From: Lanius collurio
Taxonomy: Eukaryota > Chordata > Aves > Passeriformes > Laniidae
Direction of reading: 5' to 3'
NCBI GenBank assembly: GCA_020086605.1
Contig: JACBWW010000069.1
Coordinates: 2,007,500 to 2,071,499, forward strand
Length of the DNA: 64,000 nucleotides
The notes beneath the pieces are model-generated. The model was not told where the DNA came from. It did not search any database and saw nothing but the letters and a program-made list of their open reading frames with translations. Positions 46,806 through 57,496 of this stretch are shown piece by piece (positions within the stretch are counted from its first letter, which is position 1; every line of letters begins with the position of its first letter). The translations under genes and the position numbers were made by a program.

Positions 46806-47379
46806 TTTGTCACTCACCTCTCCATTCTTTTTTTAGATCTAAATCTCTGCCTGACACAGTGAGATGAAAATTGCCTGTGATGTTCAGGACATTAGGTACA
46901 GCTTCAATAGGAATCTTCACACACCAGGTATTTTCCAGCTTCCTCACCATGGGCACCTGTGCTGTGTGTGAGCAAATCTGCCTTAATGTCACCAATGGGA
47001 CACCTCAAAACTGGTGACTGGCAACTGGTTCCTGCAGCAGCAGGCACAACCAGAATGGGAACAGAGGGATGTCAGCCTGCAGAGAGTTTGCAGCTATGAA
47101 AAACTGAGAGAAGAAATCGTTAATAACACAGAGGTACCTGGTATCAACTGTTTGGGCACTCTCAAAGCATCTGGGTATTCCCTGTAACTCAGAAATGGTT
47201 ATAAAAGCAGCTCATTCCATCACACAGCCTGTTGAGAATTTCATGCATGCACTGGAAAAAAAAAAATCATGATTGCTAAACGCTCCATTTTCTTTTCAAG
47301 ACACTGTGCTAGTCTGAAGTGGTGTATGTATACATTTCAGGCAAATGTGTACTTTGTCTTCAAATGAACAGCTTTCAAA
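46806..47379. other. Non-coding stretch, nothing recognised
   Basis: Unique-looking DNA between the ancient CR1 and an AT-rich conserved-looking segment. Confidence 0.5.
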
Positions 47380-47760
47380 ATGATCTTTGGTTAAGCTCCC
47401 TTTTATTTTTATCTTTTATTCGCCTACAATGCCAGCTGAGGTTACCCATCTCCCGACAGCTACCAAATGGACTCGTAATTGTAAGGCTCGGTGATTTAAT
47501 TAGACTCATTCTAAACACTCACATTTTTATCAATTAGTTAATGGGCTAAAGAGAGTCTTATTGTTGGAGCCAGGTCATTTGGAAGCTGGAGCCTTCGTGA
47601 GGGCAAGAAGCTGAAGAACAACAGCGTTAATATCTGTAATTAACCTCACGAGTCCTGGTTTGTTCAATTAGGACTGAACCCCCTCTCCATCCATATGCCT
47701 TTCGTCAGATGGGCTTTTAATTTGAAATAATTGTTACAGAAAAAAATCAACAAATAATTG
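47380..47760. promoter_or_regulatory. Conserved-looking segment rich in TAATT cores
   Basis: Many homeodomain-type cores are packed together: GATTTAATTAGACTC near 47492, ATCAATTAGTTAATGGGC near 47530, CTGTAATTAACCTCACG near 47634, GTTCAATTAGGAC near 47662 and TTTTAATTTGAAATAATTG near 47715. Scattered CpGs are kept (47449-47490, 47596, 47622, 47649, 47702). This is the typical look of developmental enhancers in bird and mammal genomes, but no alignment was possible here. Confidence 0.38.
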
Positions 47761-48239
47761 CTTCCTTTTTTCTTTCTTTTTTTTTTTTCCCCCTCAAATG
47801 CAGACACATATAAAAACAAAAAGCACAATCTTGACACACGTGCCTGTGAGCTATTTATTAGAGCCTGGTTAATTCACAGCTCCTGTATAAATAACCATTC
47901 TAGGTTTTTAAAGATTAACAAAGCTCTTGGTAACAGATATTGTGGGATCTTTTCAAATTGATCCTCATCTTGTAATATGTATCTGTGTCTTTTTTAATGC
48001 TGCCTTTTCTACTACCACGAAAAAAAGAAAGTTTAGGCTTTGATTACTCTTTGCAATTTGTTGCATGTGATTTCTGTACTTTGGACAGTCTGATACATCT
48101 GGTAGTTGTTTTTTTCCTGAGGACAAGCTGTCTGATTTAAATACATCTGTTATAAATCACAAAAGAGAAATATAGCACAGCCCATGATTACAGAATTACA
48201 GAATTATTACAGAACTACAACAGGCTCAGCATGTCTGTC
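47761..48239. other. AT-rich non-coding stretch
   Basis: Pyrimidine tract at 47762-47794 followed by AT-rich unique-looking DNA. No gene or transposon. Confidence 0.5.
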
Positions 48240-48510
48240 TATGTATATATTTAAATACACATGTGCATCTGTGATGTTTAGTTAGTCACATTATACTGTA
48301 AATATTTAAATATATATTTGTCTAAATGAGTATATGTATTTATATATGCATATAAGTGGGAGGAACGAGGTTTGCTTGTGGTGTGCATGTGATCTTTCTA
48401 CCTTAAAAAATTCAATTATTTGTTTTTATTTATAGAGATTATATATATCTGCCAGAGTGTATACACAAATGTATCTATATAAACATAAAAGCCCACTTTC
48501 ATGGCTTGCT
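48240..48510. repeat. AT-rich, TATA-dinucleotide-biased tract
   Basis: Enriched in TATATA/ATATAT words (TATGTATATATTTAAATAC, AATATTTAAATATATATTTG and GATTATATATATCTGCC). Not a clean microsatellite. It may be a decayed AT repeat or a conserved AT-rich element. Confidence 0.6.
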
Positions 48511-49739
48511 GAGACAATAGGCACTCTGTGTGTCCTTAATCTTGTATATAATGTATACACAGTAAACCTGCCCTTAACACTTGCTCCTGCATTTTCATTC
48601 TCTGCAACTTATTCATCTGTATTCCAATTGCCATCTACAGATAAATCCCAGGACAGACACACAGATGATTTTTTTAAGCTGCCTTTGAATTCATTCAGTC
48701 AAAAGAGAACAAAATTAATTAGAAAGATTTAAGGATGGGAGTGATCACATCAGTACAAGGCATTTAAAAGAGGGTCGGAGGTAGGTAAGTAGATACTAAA
48801 AATACCTCCTGGATTACGTTAGGTCCTCAATCATAGGCATTAATTGCATATTGCTTCTACAGAGAAATGTCTCTGCCCAGCCAACACACCCACACCTGCT
48901 CAGTTTTGTGTGTAAGCACCTGATTCCACTGAACTTGGGGGGTTCTGCAGATACACCGTGGGGAGACTGGTGCTGCCAGCAACAGCACTGGAATTTTCCA
49001 GGGTTTCCCTTAGGAGAGGGGAATTCACCCTGAAGATGGGGTCCATACCTCGGGCCAGCCAGTTGGGAGGCCTCAGACACAAGCCTGGCCAACACAGAGG
49101 TGCTACTGAGCCCACACCATAATCCCAGACCCCAAACTCTGCAGGGTCCTGGGGACACATGGGCTGCACCAGGGCCATGGCACGGCGTGGCCAGTGACAC
49201 CAGCCTGGCCCTGCTGCCACCTCGAGCCAGGCTCTAACCCAGGCAGGATCGAGCCCTCCCTTGCACAACCATTCACATCACAAAGCACGGTGGGTCCAAC
49301 CATAATTGGTTCCAAATTAAGCGGGATTAAATAACAGAAAGGTAACACAACACAAATGCTGAGAAGCCAGGCCTTCTTTTTTACACAGTTATCTTTTCTT
49401 TTTTTTTAACAACGCCAAAGAGAGAGGCAAATTGTTGTGTAAAAATACATGAAAATAACAGTGGTCCTGGAAGGAATGTTTTTCTTCTCTCTGGCTGCTA
49501 CAAAAACAGTTGACTACTGAGAAGCAAAGAGCAAATTTGCAAGAAAGGGCACAGCACAACAGCAGCGGGGACTGTTAGGGGGAACGGTAGGCGCTTTGTT
49601 ATTTCGGGAACTTCACTGTAATTTTAAAGCGTTATTTATAATAGTAATAATGCCAGCCAACTTGTTTCACTTAATACACAACCAGCCTAAATAAAAGGCT
49701 ACAAAAGCAGCTGGGAACAGTACAGTTTCCTACTGTAAT
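48511..49739. other. Non-coding stretch, nothing recognised
   Basis: Mixed unique-looking DNA, GC-richer at 48880-49270, where overlapping frames on both strands (up to 128 codons) have no family resemblance. Confidence 0.5.
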
Positions 49740-50230
49740 TGTGCGTACGTATCCGAACATCTGATGAGCCCCGCTCTACGTTTCCTTATTGTTATCGCCG
49801 ACAATTATTCCCGTGCATGCGCCGCAGAGCCGGAGCTCTGCTGAGCTGCATAAATGCACTCTTTGTTTCCTTAATTATTAGGCAGACAGTTCATTCTGTC
49901 CCATGTCCAAGTTCCAGACAGGTGGAATAAGGAGGTGGCATCTGTCTTAATATTGAATGCCACGCTTCCCCCATCTGCCGTAATAACAGCGCGGGACTGC
50001 TTGGCTTCAGTTGCTCCATTCTGCACCCAGCCATATGCCCGGGTGTGCCGCACGTGCCACCGGAGCGCGCCGGCCCCGGGATGCCGGGAAGGAGCCTCGG
50101 CGCGGGGCCGGGGTCAGGCACGTGCTGGAGTCAGCAGGTGACAGTCAATACGGCCACTGAGACCCGCTCCCAGCGCCAATAGAAAGGGGCCTTCAAAGTC
50201 AATTGACAGAATAGAGCGCGCTGCCAATCA
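49740..50230. promoter_or_regulatory. CpG-dense core with CCAAT boxes (candidate promoter or super-conserved element)
   Basis: CpG density jumps far above the surroundings. About 11 CpGs fall in 49742-49835 and about 15 or more in 49990-50155 (GTGCCGCACGTGCCACCGGA and on). Two CCAAT boxes lie on + at 50176-50180 and 50224-50228, two CACGTG-type E-boxes near 50052 and 50119, and an inverted SOX-like pair (ATTGTT at 49788, ACAAT at 49801). There is no transposon signature and AT-rich conserved-looking DNA lies on both sides. No convincing first exon or TATA box follows, so it may be an orphan CpG island, an lncRNA promoter or an enhancer. Confidence 0.45.
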
Positions 50231-50480
50231 AATTTTGCAGGGCATACCTTCCAGGCTAGGCAAATAAGAAGATTTAGAGCACATGGCAGTTCATCGTTTA
50301 TAATCCTGTCTTAGCCCAGCATGGCTTAGTGATAGTTCTGTGACAGATGATGAGCACATGACAGCTGGGGGATCTTATACAAACTCATACAGTAAAATTA
50401 AAATTAAATTAGTGACACACTTGTACACATTAGTTGTGCAACAGTTATGCAATCTGTTCGAGACCCTTAACGCAAACCAG
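50231..50480. promoter_or_regulatory. Conserved-looking flank of the CpG core
   Basis: Continues the same texture without CpG: TAGCCCAGCATGGCTTAGTG near 50314, several TGACA/TGACAG words (50340, 50360, 50413), GTTGTGCAACAG near 50434 (a C/EBP-like palindrome TTGTGCAA) and CCCTTAACGCAAACCAGCG near 50465. Probably one functional unit with the core, by inference. Confidence 0.33.
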
Positions 50481-51035
50481 CGCTGATTTAAATAATTTAT
50501 ACTGGTATGGAGGTGCTGGATTGTGAAATTTTTTCCCTCTCCCAGAAGGAATGCAGCATTTGCACATTTTTAGATTTAAACAGCTCTGTCCTTTTCATTC
50601 TGTTTGTCTTCTCATTTCTTCTCCAGGAAGAGAACACAGACTTTTTTTTTAAAGTTGAAATATTCAGAAGGGTTGTTATGGGGGTCTGGGAGTGTTTCTT
50701 TCTTTCTGAGTGCACCATGCAATCCATAACATTGTTTTTGTTTTATTTTCCTACATAGCCATACTAGGCTGCCATTAAAAAATAAAAAAAAAACCAAATA
50801 AAAACAAACATACTGATCTCCCCCCTCAAGATGCAGAGTGGGAAGGAAACCTGTAAGATTTGAGTGTTTTTAGATGCAGGAGTATAATAAACTGGCTGTT
50901 CTTTGGCTCTTTAATCTGATAATCTTGTTACTATTTTATGTTTGTGTGTTGGGGGAAAAAAAAAAAAAAGAGAAGTAATCACTGAAATGTTGACAGTAGA
51001 TCTGCAGTTTGAAAAGACTCATAACTTTAAAGCTT
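50481..51035. other. AT-rich non-coding stretch
   Basis: Unique-looking, with A-runs at 50776-50793 and 50957-50971. No gene. Confidence 0.5.
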
Positions 51036-51150
51036 AGAGGGCCTGATCCTTTTATCCGCGTGGGCTTGACACCAGACTACCTCTATTAGCTTTAGTGGAG
51101 TTCCACCTGATTTACACAGGGTAAACACAGACAGCGTTCGACCCTGAAAT
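51036..51150. repeat. Possible ancient amniote repeat
   Basis: AGAGGGCCTGATCCTTTTAT, GCTTTAGTGGAGTTCCACC, TGATTTACACAGGGTAAACA resemble the reptile/bird repeat with 'GGCCTGATCC...TTCAGTGGAGTTACACC...GATTTACACCAGTGTAAC' order. It is the better preserved of the similar loci in this window (24520, 40064). Family name not known to me with certainty. Confidence 0.5.
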
Positions 51151-51444
51151 CCTTTTCAGAAGGCCACTCTCTACACCAGCAGCGTGTATTTACTGCTTCT
51201 TCCCAATCCCTCATCATTTCTCAGTCACTAAAATAACAGCTCAGCCACCCAAAGCATTTTTACACTCGTGGGTAGCAAAACTGTGGTGTCAAAAAGCTGT
51301 TGCAATGCTGACCTATACTGCAATAGTTCAGGAAATCATGATGATGTATCAGCTGTGATAGAGAAAAAAAAAAGAGAATGGAAAAAAATATTTTTTTTTC
51401 CTAAGCAAATCTATTATTTTTTTACTTACTTATTTATTTGTGTG
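51151..51444. other. Non-coding stretch, nothing recognised
   Basis: Unique-looking DNA with A- and T-runs at 51363-51403 and TTACTTACTTATTTATTTG before the diverged tandem duplication. Confidence 0.5.
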
Positions 51445-51620
51445 TGTATATGTGTATTTAATCACAACCAGAGGATGATCTGGGGACTCCCAGCCATGGG
51501 AATTTTCCCAGCTAGGAAGGATAGTGTGTGTGCATTTATATTTACATATCATTGTGATTAGAGGATAATTTGGAGGCTGTGGAAATGCTCACAGTTAGGA
51601 AGGCTAGTTTGGGTCTTCAC
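51445..51620 (+). repeat. Diverged tandem duplication, about 90-bp unit
   Basis: Two adjacent units can be aligned. AGAGGATGATCTGGGGACTC (51470) pairs with AGAGGATAATTTGGAGGCT (51560), and CCCAGCTAGGAAGGATAGT (51508) with CACAGTTAGGAAGGCTAGT (51590). Spacing is 90 bases at the start and slightly less at the end because of a small deletion in unit 2. Divergence suggests an old local duplication. Confidence 0.65.
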
Positions 51621-51803
51621 AAGCTGTCTCTGTATTAAGTTCCTTTTTCATTTATGTGAAGGAATAACCCATGATAACCACTCAAATGGTGATCCAGCCT
51701 TTGAACCCCCACACTAAAAAGGACAATTCTTGTTCTACATGCTCTGATTTTTATGTCAATCATATCAGTGAGGTTTTTTTTTAGTTGAAGATGTCCTTGC
51801 TTA

Positions 51804-51874
51804 TTGCAGGGGGTGGACTGGATGGCCTCAAAGATCCCTTCCAACCCAACCCAATCTGAGTTTAAGATTCTATG
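51804..51874 (+). mobile_element. CR1 LINE 3'-terminal fragment
   Basis: GCAGGGGGTGGACTGGATGG, CCTCAAAGATCCCTTCCAAC, CCAACCCAATCTGAG and AAGATTCTATGG, the last 70 bases of a sense CR1. Confidence 0.88.
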
Positions 51875-53397
51875 GAATATTTTTAGCATCCTCCCTTTTG
51901 CTCCCAGAGGAGCATCTGGAGGCTCAAGCCATTTCCACCACCTGTGATGCTTTGAGTTAAACTCAGCTCACCTGGTGCTTGGTGAGGATGATTCACCTGA
52001 CAGTTCCCTGCCAGCAGGACACAGAGAGGAGCCAGATGGTGAGGTGGCTGTAGCTCAGCCCGGCTGGGAGTGGAGCTTCAGGTGGTCCTTTCTGTGTGTA
52101 AATGCTATGTGTTATGTGTCACCTGTGCAGAGACAGGGGCACTGGTGGGCCCAGCTACTGCTGGTGGCAGGGGGGAGAGCTCACAATGGCATCCAGCTGT
52201 CCACCACCTCCAGGGAAAAGACTTTAGACCTCTGCTGATGTTCTGGCAACCCAGGAAATAACCCCAATGTTCTTTCCCTGCTCACCCCATTAATGCCAGA
52301 TCTCCCACTGTGTTCCTGCTCCTTCATGGTCCATCTAGAATGGAGTGAGGTGCAGAGAGCTCAGAGCTTGTGCAGCCCAGGCCCTGGAGGATGGATCCAC
52401 ATCAGCAGTGCTGAACCAGTGAATCTCAGTGTGGCCATCACTGCTTGGCTGCTCTGCTCCCTGTTGGTCTGAGCCTGGACCAACAGCTCCACGTGGCACT
52501 GGGCAGCCAGAGCAGTCTGCTCATGAAGCACAACTCAGGCTTCAAAGAGACACCTCTGGGCCATGTCTGTGGCTTGATATTCTCCCTTCTGCCACATCTG
52601 TGCTCTTATCCAGGCTATGCTCTTCCACAGGCTCCAGATCAAGAGTCAAACCCTGCATTCAGCAAAGCCATTCCCTTCTCGAACTTCATTTGGTCCCCAC
52701 TTATTCCTGGGACATTGTGGCCCTCGACTTGTGAGGTTGTGAGGTGCAAAAAGACACTGGTAATCTGGCTATGGAATTAAACAGCCCTGGGAGAGGGATG
52801 GCAGCAAGCTTAACTCTGCCTGGAAATGCTCACACAGAAGTGCACTCAGACTGCTGTGGTGGGCCTAGTACTGTGTGACAATCACAAGGCCCCTGGTACA
52901 CAGAGCTGCAAGATGTTTTATAGAGAAATGGTTTTTTAAAACTTTTAAGAGCTTTAAAACATGGCTTTCTTCCTGTTCTCTGTTTCTTCTCCCTGGGGCT
53001 GGGTAACAGCAGGTTCTTCTGGCAACATGAGTCCAATTGTGCAGGTTTCAGAAGAAGAGAAAAATGGTGTATAATCAATTGTATATAATAAAACTCAGGG
53101 GGAAAAAAGCCTTTTCCATGCTGTACAATATCAGCATTTTGCAATTGGACACTGTATTTGCCAAGGCTAGAAAGAGAAGGTGCCTTCCAAGGAAGAGTTT
53201 GGGGCTTTAAAATACAAATCACAGGGTGCAAGCTGAGTTACTGGAACACATCACAGAGCATTGGTTGCCCCACACATCAGAATGAAGCCATTTAGGGATG
53301 TAAAACCCCTCTACAAGTGGCAGAGGAGCTGCTATTGGGAACATCTGCAGCAGCATATGCCCGTCTCACCTGAGAGGCACATGAAGGGAAATCATCC
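51875..53397. other. Non-coding stretch, GC-richer at 51960-52700
   Basis: Overlapping 76-111-codon frames on + (52429-52780) and a 133-codon frame on - (52830-53231) show no domain. No transposon recognised. Confidence 0.5.
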
Positions 53398-53600
53398 TCA
53401 TAGAATCATCACAGAATGGTTTGAGTTGGATGATACCTTAAAAACCACCTTGTTCCAACCCCCTCACCATGAACAGGGACCCCTTCCAGTATAGCAGGTG
53501 CTCCAAACCCTGTCCAACATGTCCTTGAACATTTCCAGGGATGGGACAGCCACAACCTCTCTGGACAATGTTTCCAGTTCCAAATCCCAAATCTTTCCTT
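53398..53600 (-). mobile_element. CR1 LINE 3'-end fragment
   Basis: Reverse CR1 tail, TCATAGAATCATCACAGAAT, GGTTTGAGTTGGATGATACC, TTGTTCCAACCCCCTCACCA, GCAGGTGCTCCAAACCCTGT and TTCCAGGGATGGGACAGCCA, truncated in the block around CAATGTTTCCAGTTCC. It lies back to back with a CR1 in the opposite orientation at 53681. Confidence 0.93.
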
Positions 53601-53680
53601 CATAGGTTGGAAGGGACCACCTCATCCCCTGCTCAGACATGACTCTGAGGCCTCCTCCAGTCACCCTGCTCAGGGAGTTG

Positions 53681-53766
53681 CCCTGTGCAGGGCCAGGAGT
53701 TGGACTTGTTGGTCCTTGTGGGTCCCTCGTAGCTCAGGATATTTGGTGGTTCTGTGATTCTATGGA
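53681..53766 (+). mobile_element. CR1 LINE 3'-end fragment, opposite orientation
   Basis: CCCTGTGCAGGGCCAGGAGT, TGGACTTGTTGGTCCTTGTG, GGTCCCTCGTAGCTCAGGAT and GGTTCTGTGATTCTATGG are the sense tail of the CR1 subfamily also seen at 648 and 32105. Its truncated 5' end faces that of the minus-strand CR1 80 bases upstream. Confidence 0.88.
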
Positions 53767-55430
53767 TTTAGTTCAGCAGCTTCTTCTCATCACACTTCAC
53801 GCCCACCCTCCTATTTCACCTTCCCTGCACAACTGGACTTGAGCTGGAGGGGCAGGATTGCTTTTGTTCAGGAGAAAAAAATGGAGATATTTTTACCTCT
53901 CTCTTTCCTAGGAACTAGAATAATAGATTATAAGGGAAAATCAAAGTAGGCTGAAGATATAGTGGATAGATCATACACAAATCACACCTTTATGCTCTGC
54001 ACACAACAGACACGCGGGCGTGGAGCAGTCGGGGCTGGAGAGAAGCTTATCCACATCCTGCACATGGGCAGCTTTTTAATTACTTGATGGAGTGACTTGC
54101 TGTGATTTGCAGAGCAACCTGGGAACGAGACATCTGTCTGCCACTAAACGAGGCCAGTCAGTGGGATTAGGTACCTGTCCTCTTTGAAAAGAAGCCTGAC
54201 CCTCCAGCATGGCCATGTCCTCATCCATGGGGCTTAAAAAAGAAGGAAGGAAGAGCCAGGCTGGGGTTCAACACCACAAATCAATTCCCACCTCCTTGCT
54301 GCATGATGCAGTTATCCATTTAACTCCTCAGACTCCTGGTAAATAATGGTTCCAAGGACAAGGTAACAAATGGGATGTCCTGGGCTGTTGCACCTGCCTT
54401 GAAATACTGAGTGGGATGTTTCTGGTTGGTGTTGTGCCCCTGTGTTGTTGTACCACGCCTCAAGGCAGCAATATATGTCCATAAGTCAACCAAAGATTTT
54501 AGTTTGACAATGATCCCTGGCAGCTGGATTATAAAGTGTTTCCAGAACATAAATAGGACACGAAGGTTTGGTCCCTGTGTTTATAGGGATAAATATGTGT
54601 ATGGGGTGCAAATAATTGTGTTGTGTGTGAAATACACCCATGCACACTGGCATGGACTCCCTAATCATTCCATTTGTGAGTGAACCACATTTCATAAAAA
54701 TATGTGGGGCACCACAAGAATTAATAACAAAGGTGCACCACCACAATGAACATTTTGTGCGAGCTTATGGGCATAATGAAATGAACAAAGCGAGAGGAGA
54801 AACACAGAGAACAATATCTTCACTATCAGCAGTTTACTTCAGTCTACTTATATATGATCAAAGACTACAAATACAGTTTAAACAGCATGAAATAATGGCC
54901 AGGTTTGCAACGTGAAATAATTTTAGGGAGAAAAAAAAAAGGCAAAATATACTACAGGCTTGGTGCCGCGATGCAATGGGCGTGTGGGCTTATTTTGTGA
55001 TGAACAGCCAAGGAATGGCAGCGGTAGGGAAATGAGGCTGGAGGAGCTAACCTCCCTCCTACCTCCTCTTTGAAGATTCCTACATTCTGGGGAGAGGATA
55101 ATGAAAAATATTTTACCTCCTCTATTACAGAGGTGTCAGTGGACAAAAAAAAGAAGGAAAAAAAAAAGCCCAAACAGCAAAAAACCCCAAGGATGTAGTG
55201 TAATGCAATTGCTAGGCAGATGTTGGAGGGAGGGCAGGGCTGCTCCCTCTGACTCCAGTGGAGGAGAAGATACACAGAGAGAGCAGCTGAATTATTCACA
55301 AGGGATAAAGGGTACTGCAACTCACTCCCTGCAGCCCCCAGCGAGTGTCTTGTACTCTCCCCCTCCTGTTTACCTGGCTTGGCACGGCACCTCCTTCCAC
55401 CCAAAAATCACGGAGGTGAGTTTCTCCATG
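53767..55430. other. Non-coding stretch, partly conserved-looking
   Basis: No gene or transposon. The stretch 54690-54910 (GAACATTTTGTGCGAGC and AACAAAGCGAGAGGAG words, low CpG loss) has a conserved look but no clear motif cluster. GC-rich low-complexity sequence begins near 55230. Confidence 0.45.
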
Positions 55431-55452
55431 CCCCCCCCCCCCCCCCCCCCCC
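55431..55452. repeat. C22 homopolymer
   Basis: Twenty-two consecutive C on + (G on -). The G-rich strand can form a G-quadruplex and such runs are length-unstable, so the exact length may be an assembly or sequencing artefact. Conceptual Pro or Gly runs in the 66-197-codon frames across it are not evidence of coding. Confidence 0.97.
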
Positions 55453-56621
55453 ATATCCAAGCCTGGTGCACAGGGCAGATTGATGTTCCTGCCCATGGGG
55501 ATAAGCCAGTTGCATCATTCTCCTCCACGCAGCCCTTTGGACGAGCCCCTGCCCTCCACCCTTTCCCCAAACAGGCCCTTCAGCACCGGTTGCTAATTCG
55601 GTGGCCAGTGGAAGAACCCGAGCAGTGCACCTGCCCTGGGTGTTCCCTGTGTCCTCTGGCATGGGAGCAGCCAGGCAGAGGAGCCTGGGGGTGAGGAATC
55701 AGGGCTTGGATTGCAGATGGTACTGAGGAGGGTTGGCATCTTTGTGGGTCGTTCCAGCCCAATGCAGGGCCTCCAGGTCAAAACTGACCACGAGAGTGGC
55801 AGCAGGTGTTTGGTGACAGCCACCTTGTCACACCTGGTGCAAACAAACCTCAAGGTGGGAGGGCTGCTGCTCCATCCCAGCAGCCTCAGTCAGAAGCAAA
55901 AGCAGCTACAGCTGTCACTGGAGGTACCAGTGATTACACTTAAGGCTGTTTAATTTTTTTCCTGTTTTCAGCTGCTGTTGCTTCTCAATAACTAAACACT
56001 TCACTTGAGATCCTCGATGTTTATTCCCTGCCTTAGGGTGAATTCTGCAGTTCTGTCTGCTTTTAGTTGTTTGTTTCAGGGTTTTTAGATGTGTTTTCTT
56101 CTTCTTTTTTTTCCCAAGGAAAGCAAAATGCCCCAGCCTTTTGGAGTTTTGAATTAGTGTTGCTAATGCTAAAAATTGGCTTCTGCAGCATTTGGGTTTA
56201 ACCCTTTCATATTTTGTAACTGGTACTCTACCAGTTCAGAGTTTGATTTCAGGAAGAAACATGGAATTTGGCAGATGGGCAGCACTGGAGGGGAACAGTT
56301 GCTGTTTTCTGTCCCTGGTAGAACAGGTTTAGGTGCAGTCACATTGCAGAATTGCCCTTTGGTCACCCACAGGGCAGAAGCCACACTGCAAAATTCCCAG
56401 TTCCAAACCTAAAATTGGTGGACACCACCAACTCCAAATTTCAGAGAAGAGCCAGGAGCCAACCCCTTTTGACCCTGGGCTGGTTTGGGAGCCACAAGAT
56501 GTCCCGGTGTTTTACTCCCTGCTCTTCCACCAACCGGCACGAATAATTCTGTGAACTTCACAGCCCTTATTACCGAGCACAGCCTAATAATGTCATCTCA
56601 GGAGGCAAGTAATTGCAGTAA
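55453..56621. other. Non-coding stretch, nothing firm
   Basis: GC-rich to about 55900, then AT-rich. A 40-base piece at 55725-55765 faintly resembles a CR1 end but was not accepted. No gene recognised. Confidence 0.5.
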
Positions 56622-56705
56622 TTAAGAGGTTGCACAAGGTCACTTGAGGCAGGGCTGGGAATACAAGCTTTTGTCTCTTACCCTGCTGCCATGCCCTAAG
56701 AAGAT
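56622..56705 (-). mobile_element. Possible MIR-like SINE fragment
   Basis: AGAGGTTGCACAAGGTCACT, GGCAGGGCTGGGAATACAAG and TGTCTCTTACCCTGCTGCC follow the reverse-complement MIR order (TTGCCCAAGGTCAC, GGCAGAGCTGGGAATNGAAC, GTCTCCTNACTCC). Only about 80 bases match. Less secure than the copy at 16401. Confidence 0.5.
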
Positions 56706-57496
56706 GTGCACTGCAGCCACAGGCTGTCTGTGTCCACCTGACCCACCTCCCTTCCATATCCAGGAATGACAGTCTGCAGGGACAGCAGCAAAAAGGTCTT
56801 TAAACCTTTTTTTTTTTTCCCTTCCTTTATGCAGAATGCCTTCTGCTTTATAGAAGTGGTCTAAACTTCTATAAATTTGTGCATTTGTGGGAGATATTTA
56901 TTGAGGAGGAGGAAGGAAGAGCATCGGTGCACAGCAGGAGTAAGTGATTACCCCAAAATCCTGTTCCTGCTTTGAGAAATCTGCAGTTTTTCACATGAAA
57001 AATGTTTATATTTGCACAAGGCGTATAAGTCCTGCCCTATCCAGCCCTTGCTAGGCACATACATCTGGGAAATGGGCATCACATTCCATGGACTTTATTC
57101 TTAGGGGCTTTTCCTAATTTTTGATGGCTCAATTTTGCCCCTTTCAGGCTGTCTGAAGCATGAGACTGCCTGTCTGTCATCGGCGTGTGACTTCATTGAT
57201 GGGACTGCCTGCTCCATGCAGAGGGAAGAGGGATGAGCCACCCCACCACCCAGCACTGCCTCTGTCCAGCTGATAGAGCAGATGAGGGATGCAGGGAGTT
57301 ACATAAAAATGTAGGAACCAGAAACTTAATGAAATGGCTCTAAATGTGACAGCATTCATGAAAAGATTAATTACCAGGAGTAAAGGGGGAAGGATGCCAG
57401 GAATTGATAGGATTGGTACCAATACCAAAAGCCTGCTGTGCTAGTAGAGCCATAATATGCAGTCCTAATTTGAGGGCCTATTGTTTTTCCTTACAG
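56706..57496. other. Non-coding stretch, nothing recognised
   Basis: Unique-looking DNA upstream of a candidate splice acceptor at 57495-57496. No supported gene. Confidence 0.5.

Noticed and set aside
55101..55694. 197-codon open frame on +
   Set aside because: Contains a proline run encoded by the C22 homopolymer and has no recognisable domain. Likely chance in GC-rich DNA.
55725..55765. Faint CR1 3'-end similarity (GGTTGGCATCTTTGTGGGTC)
   Set aside because: About 40 bases with no terminal octamer repeat or upstream blocks. Not separable from chance.
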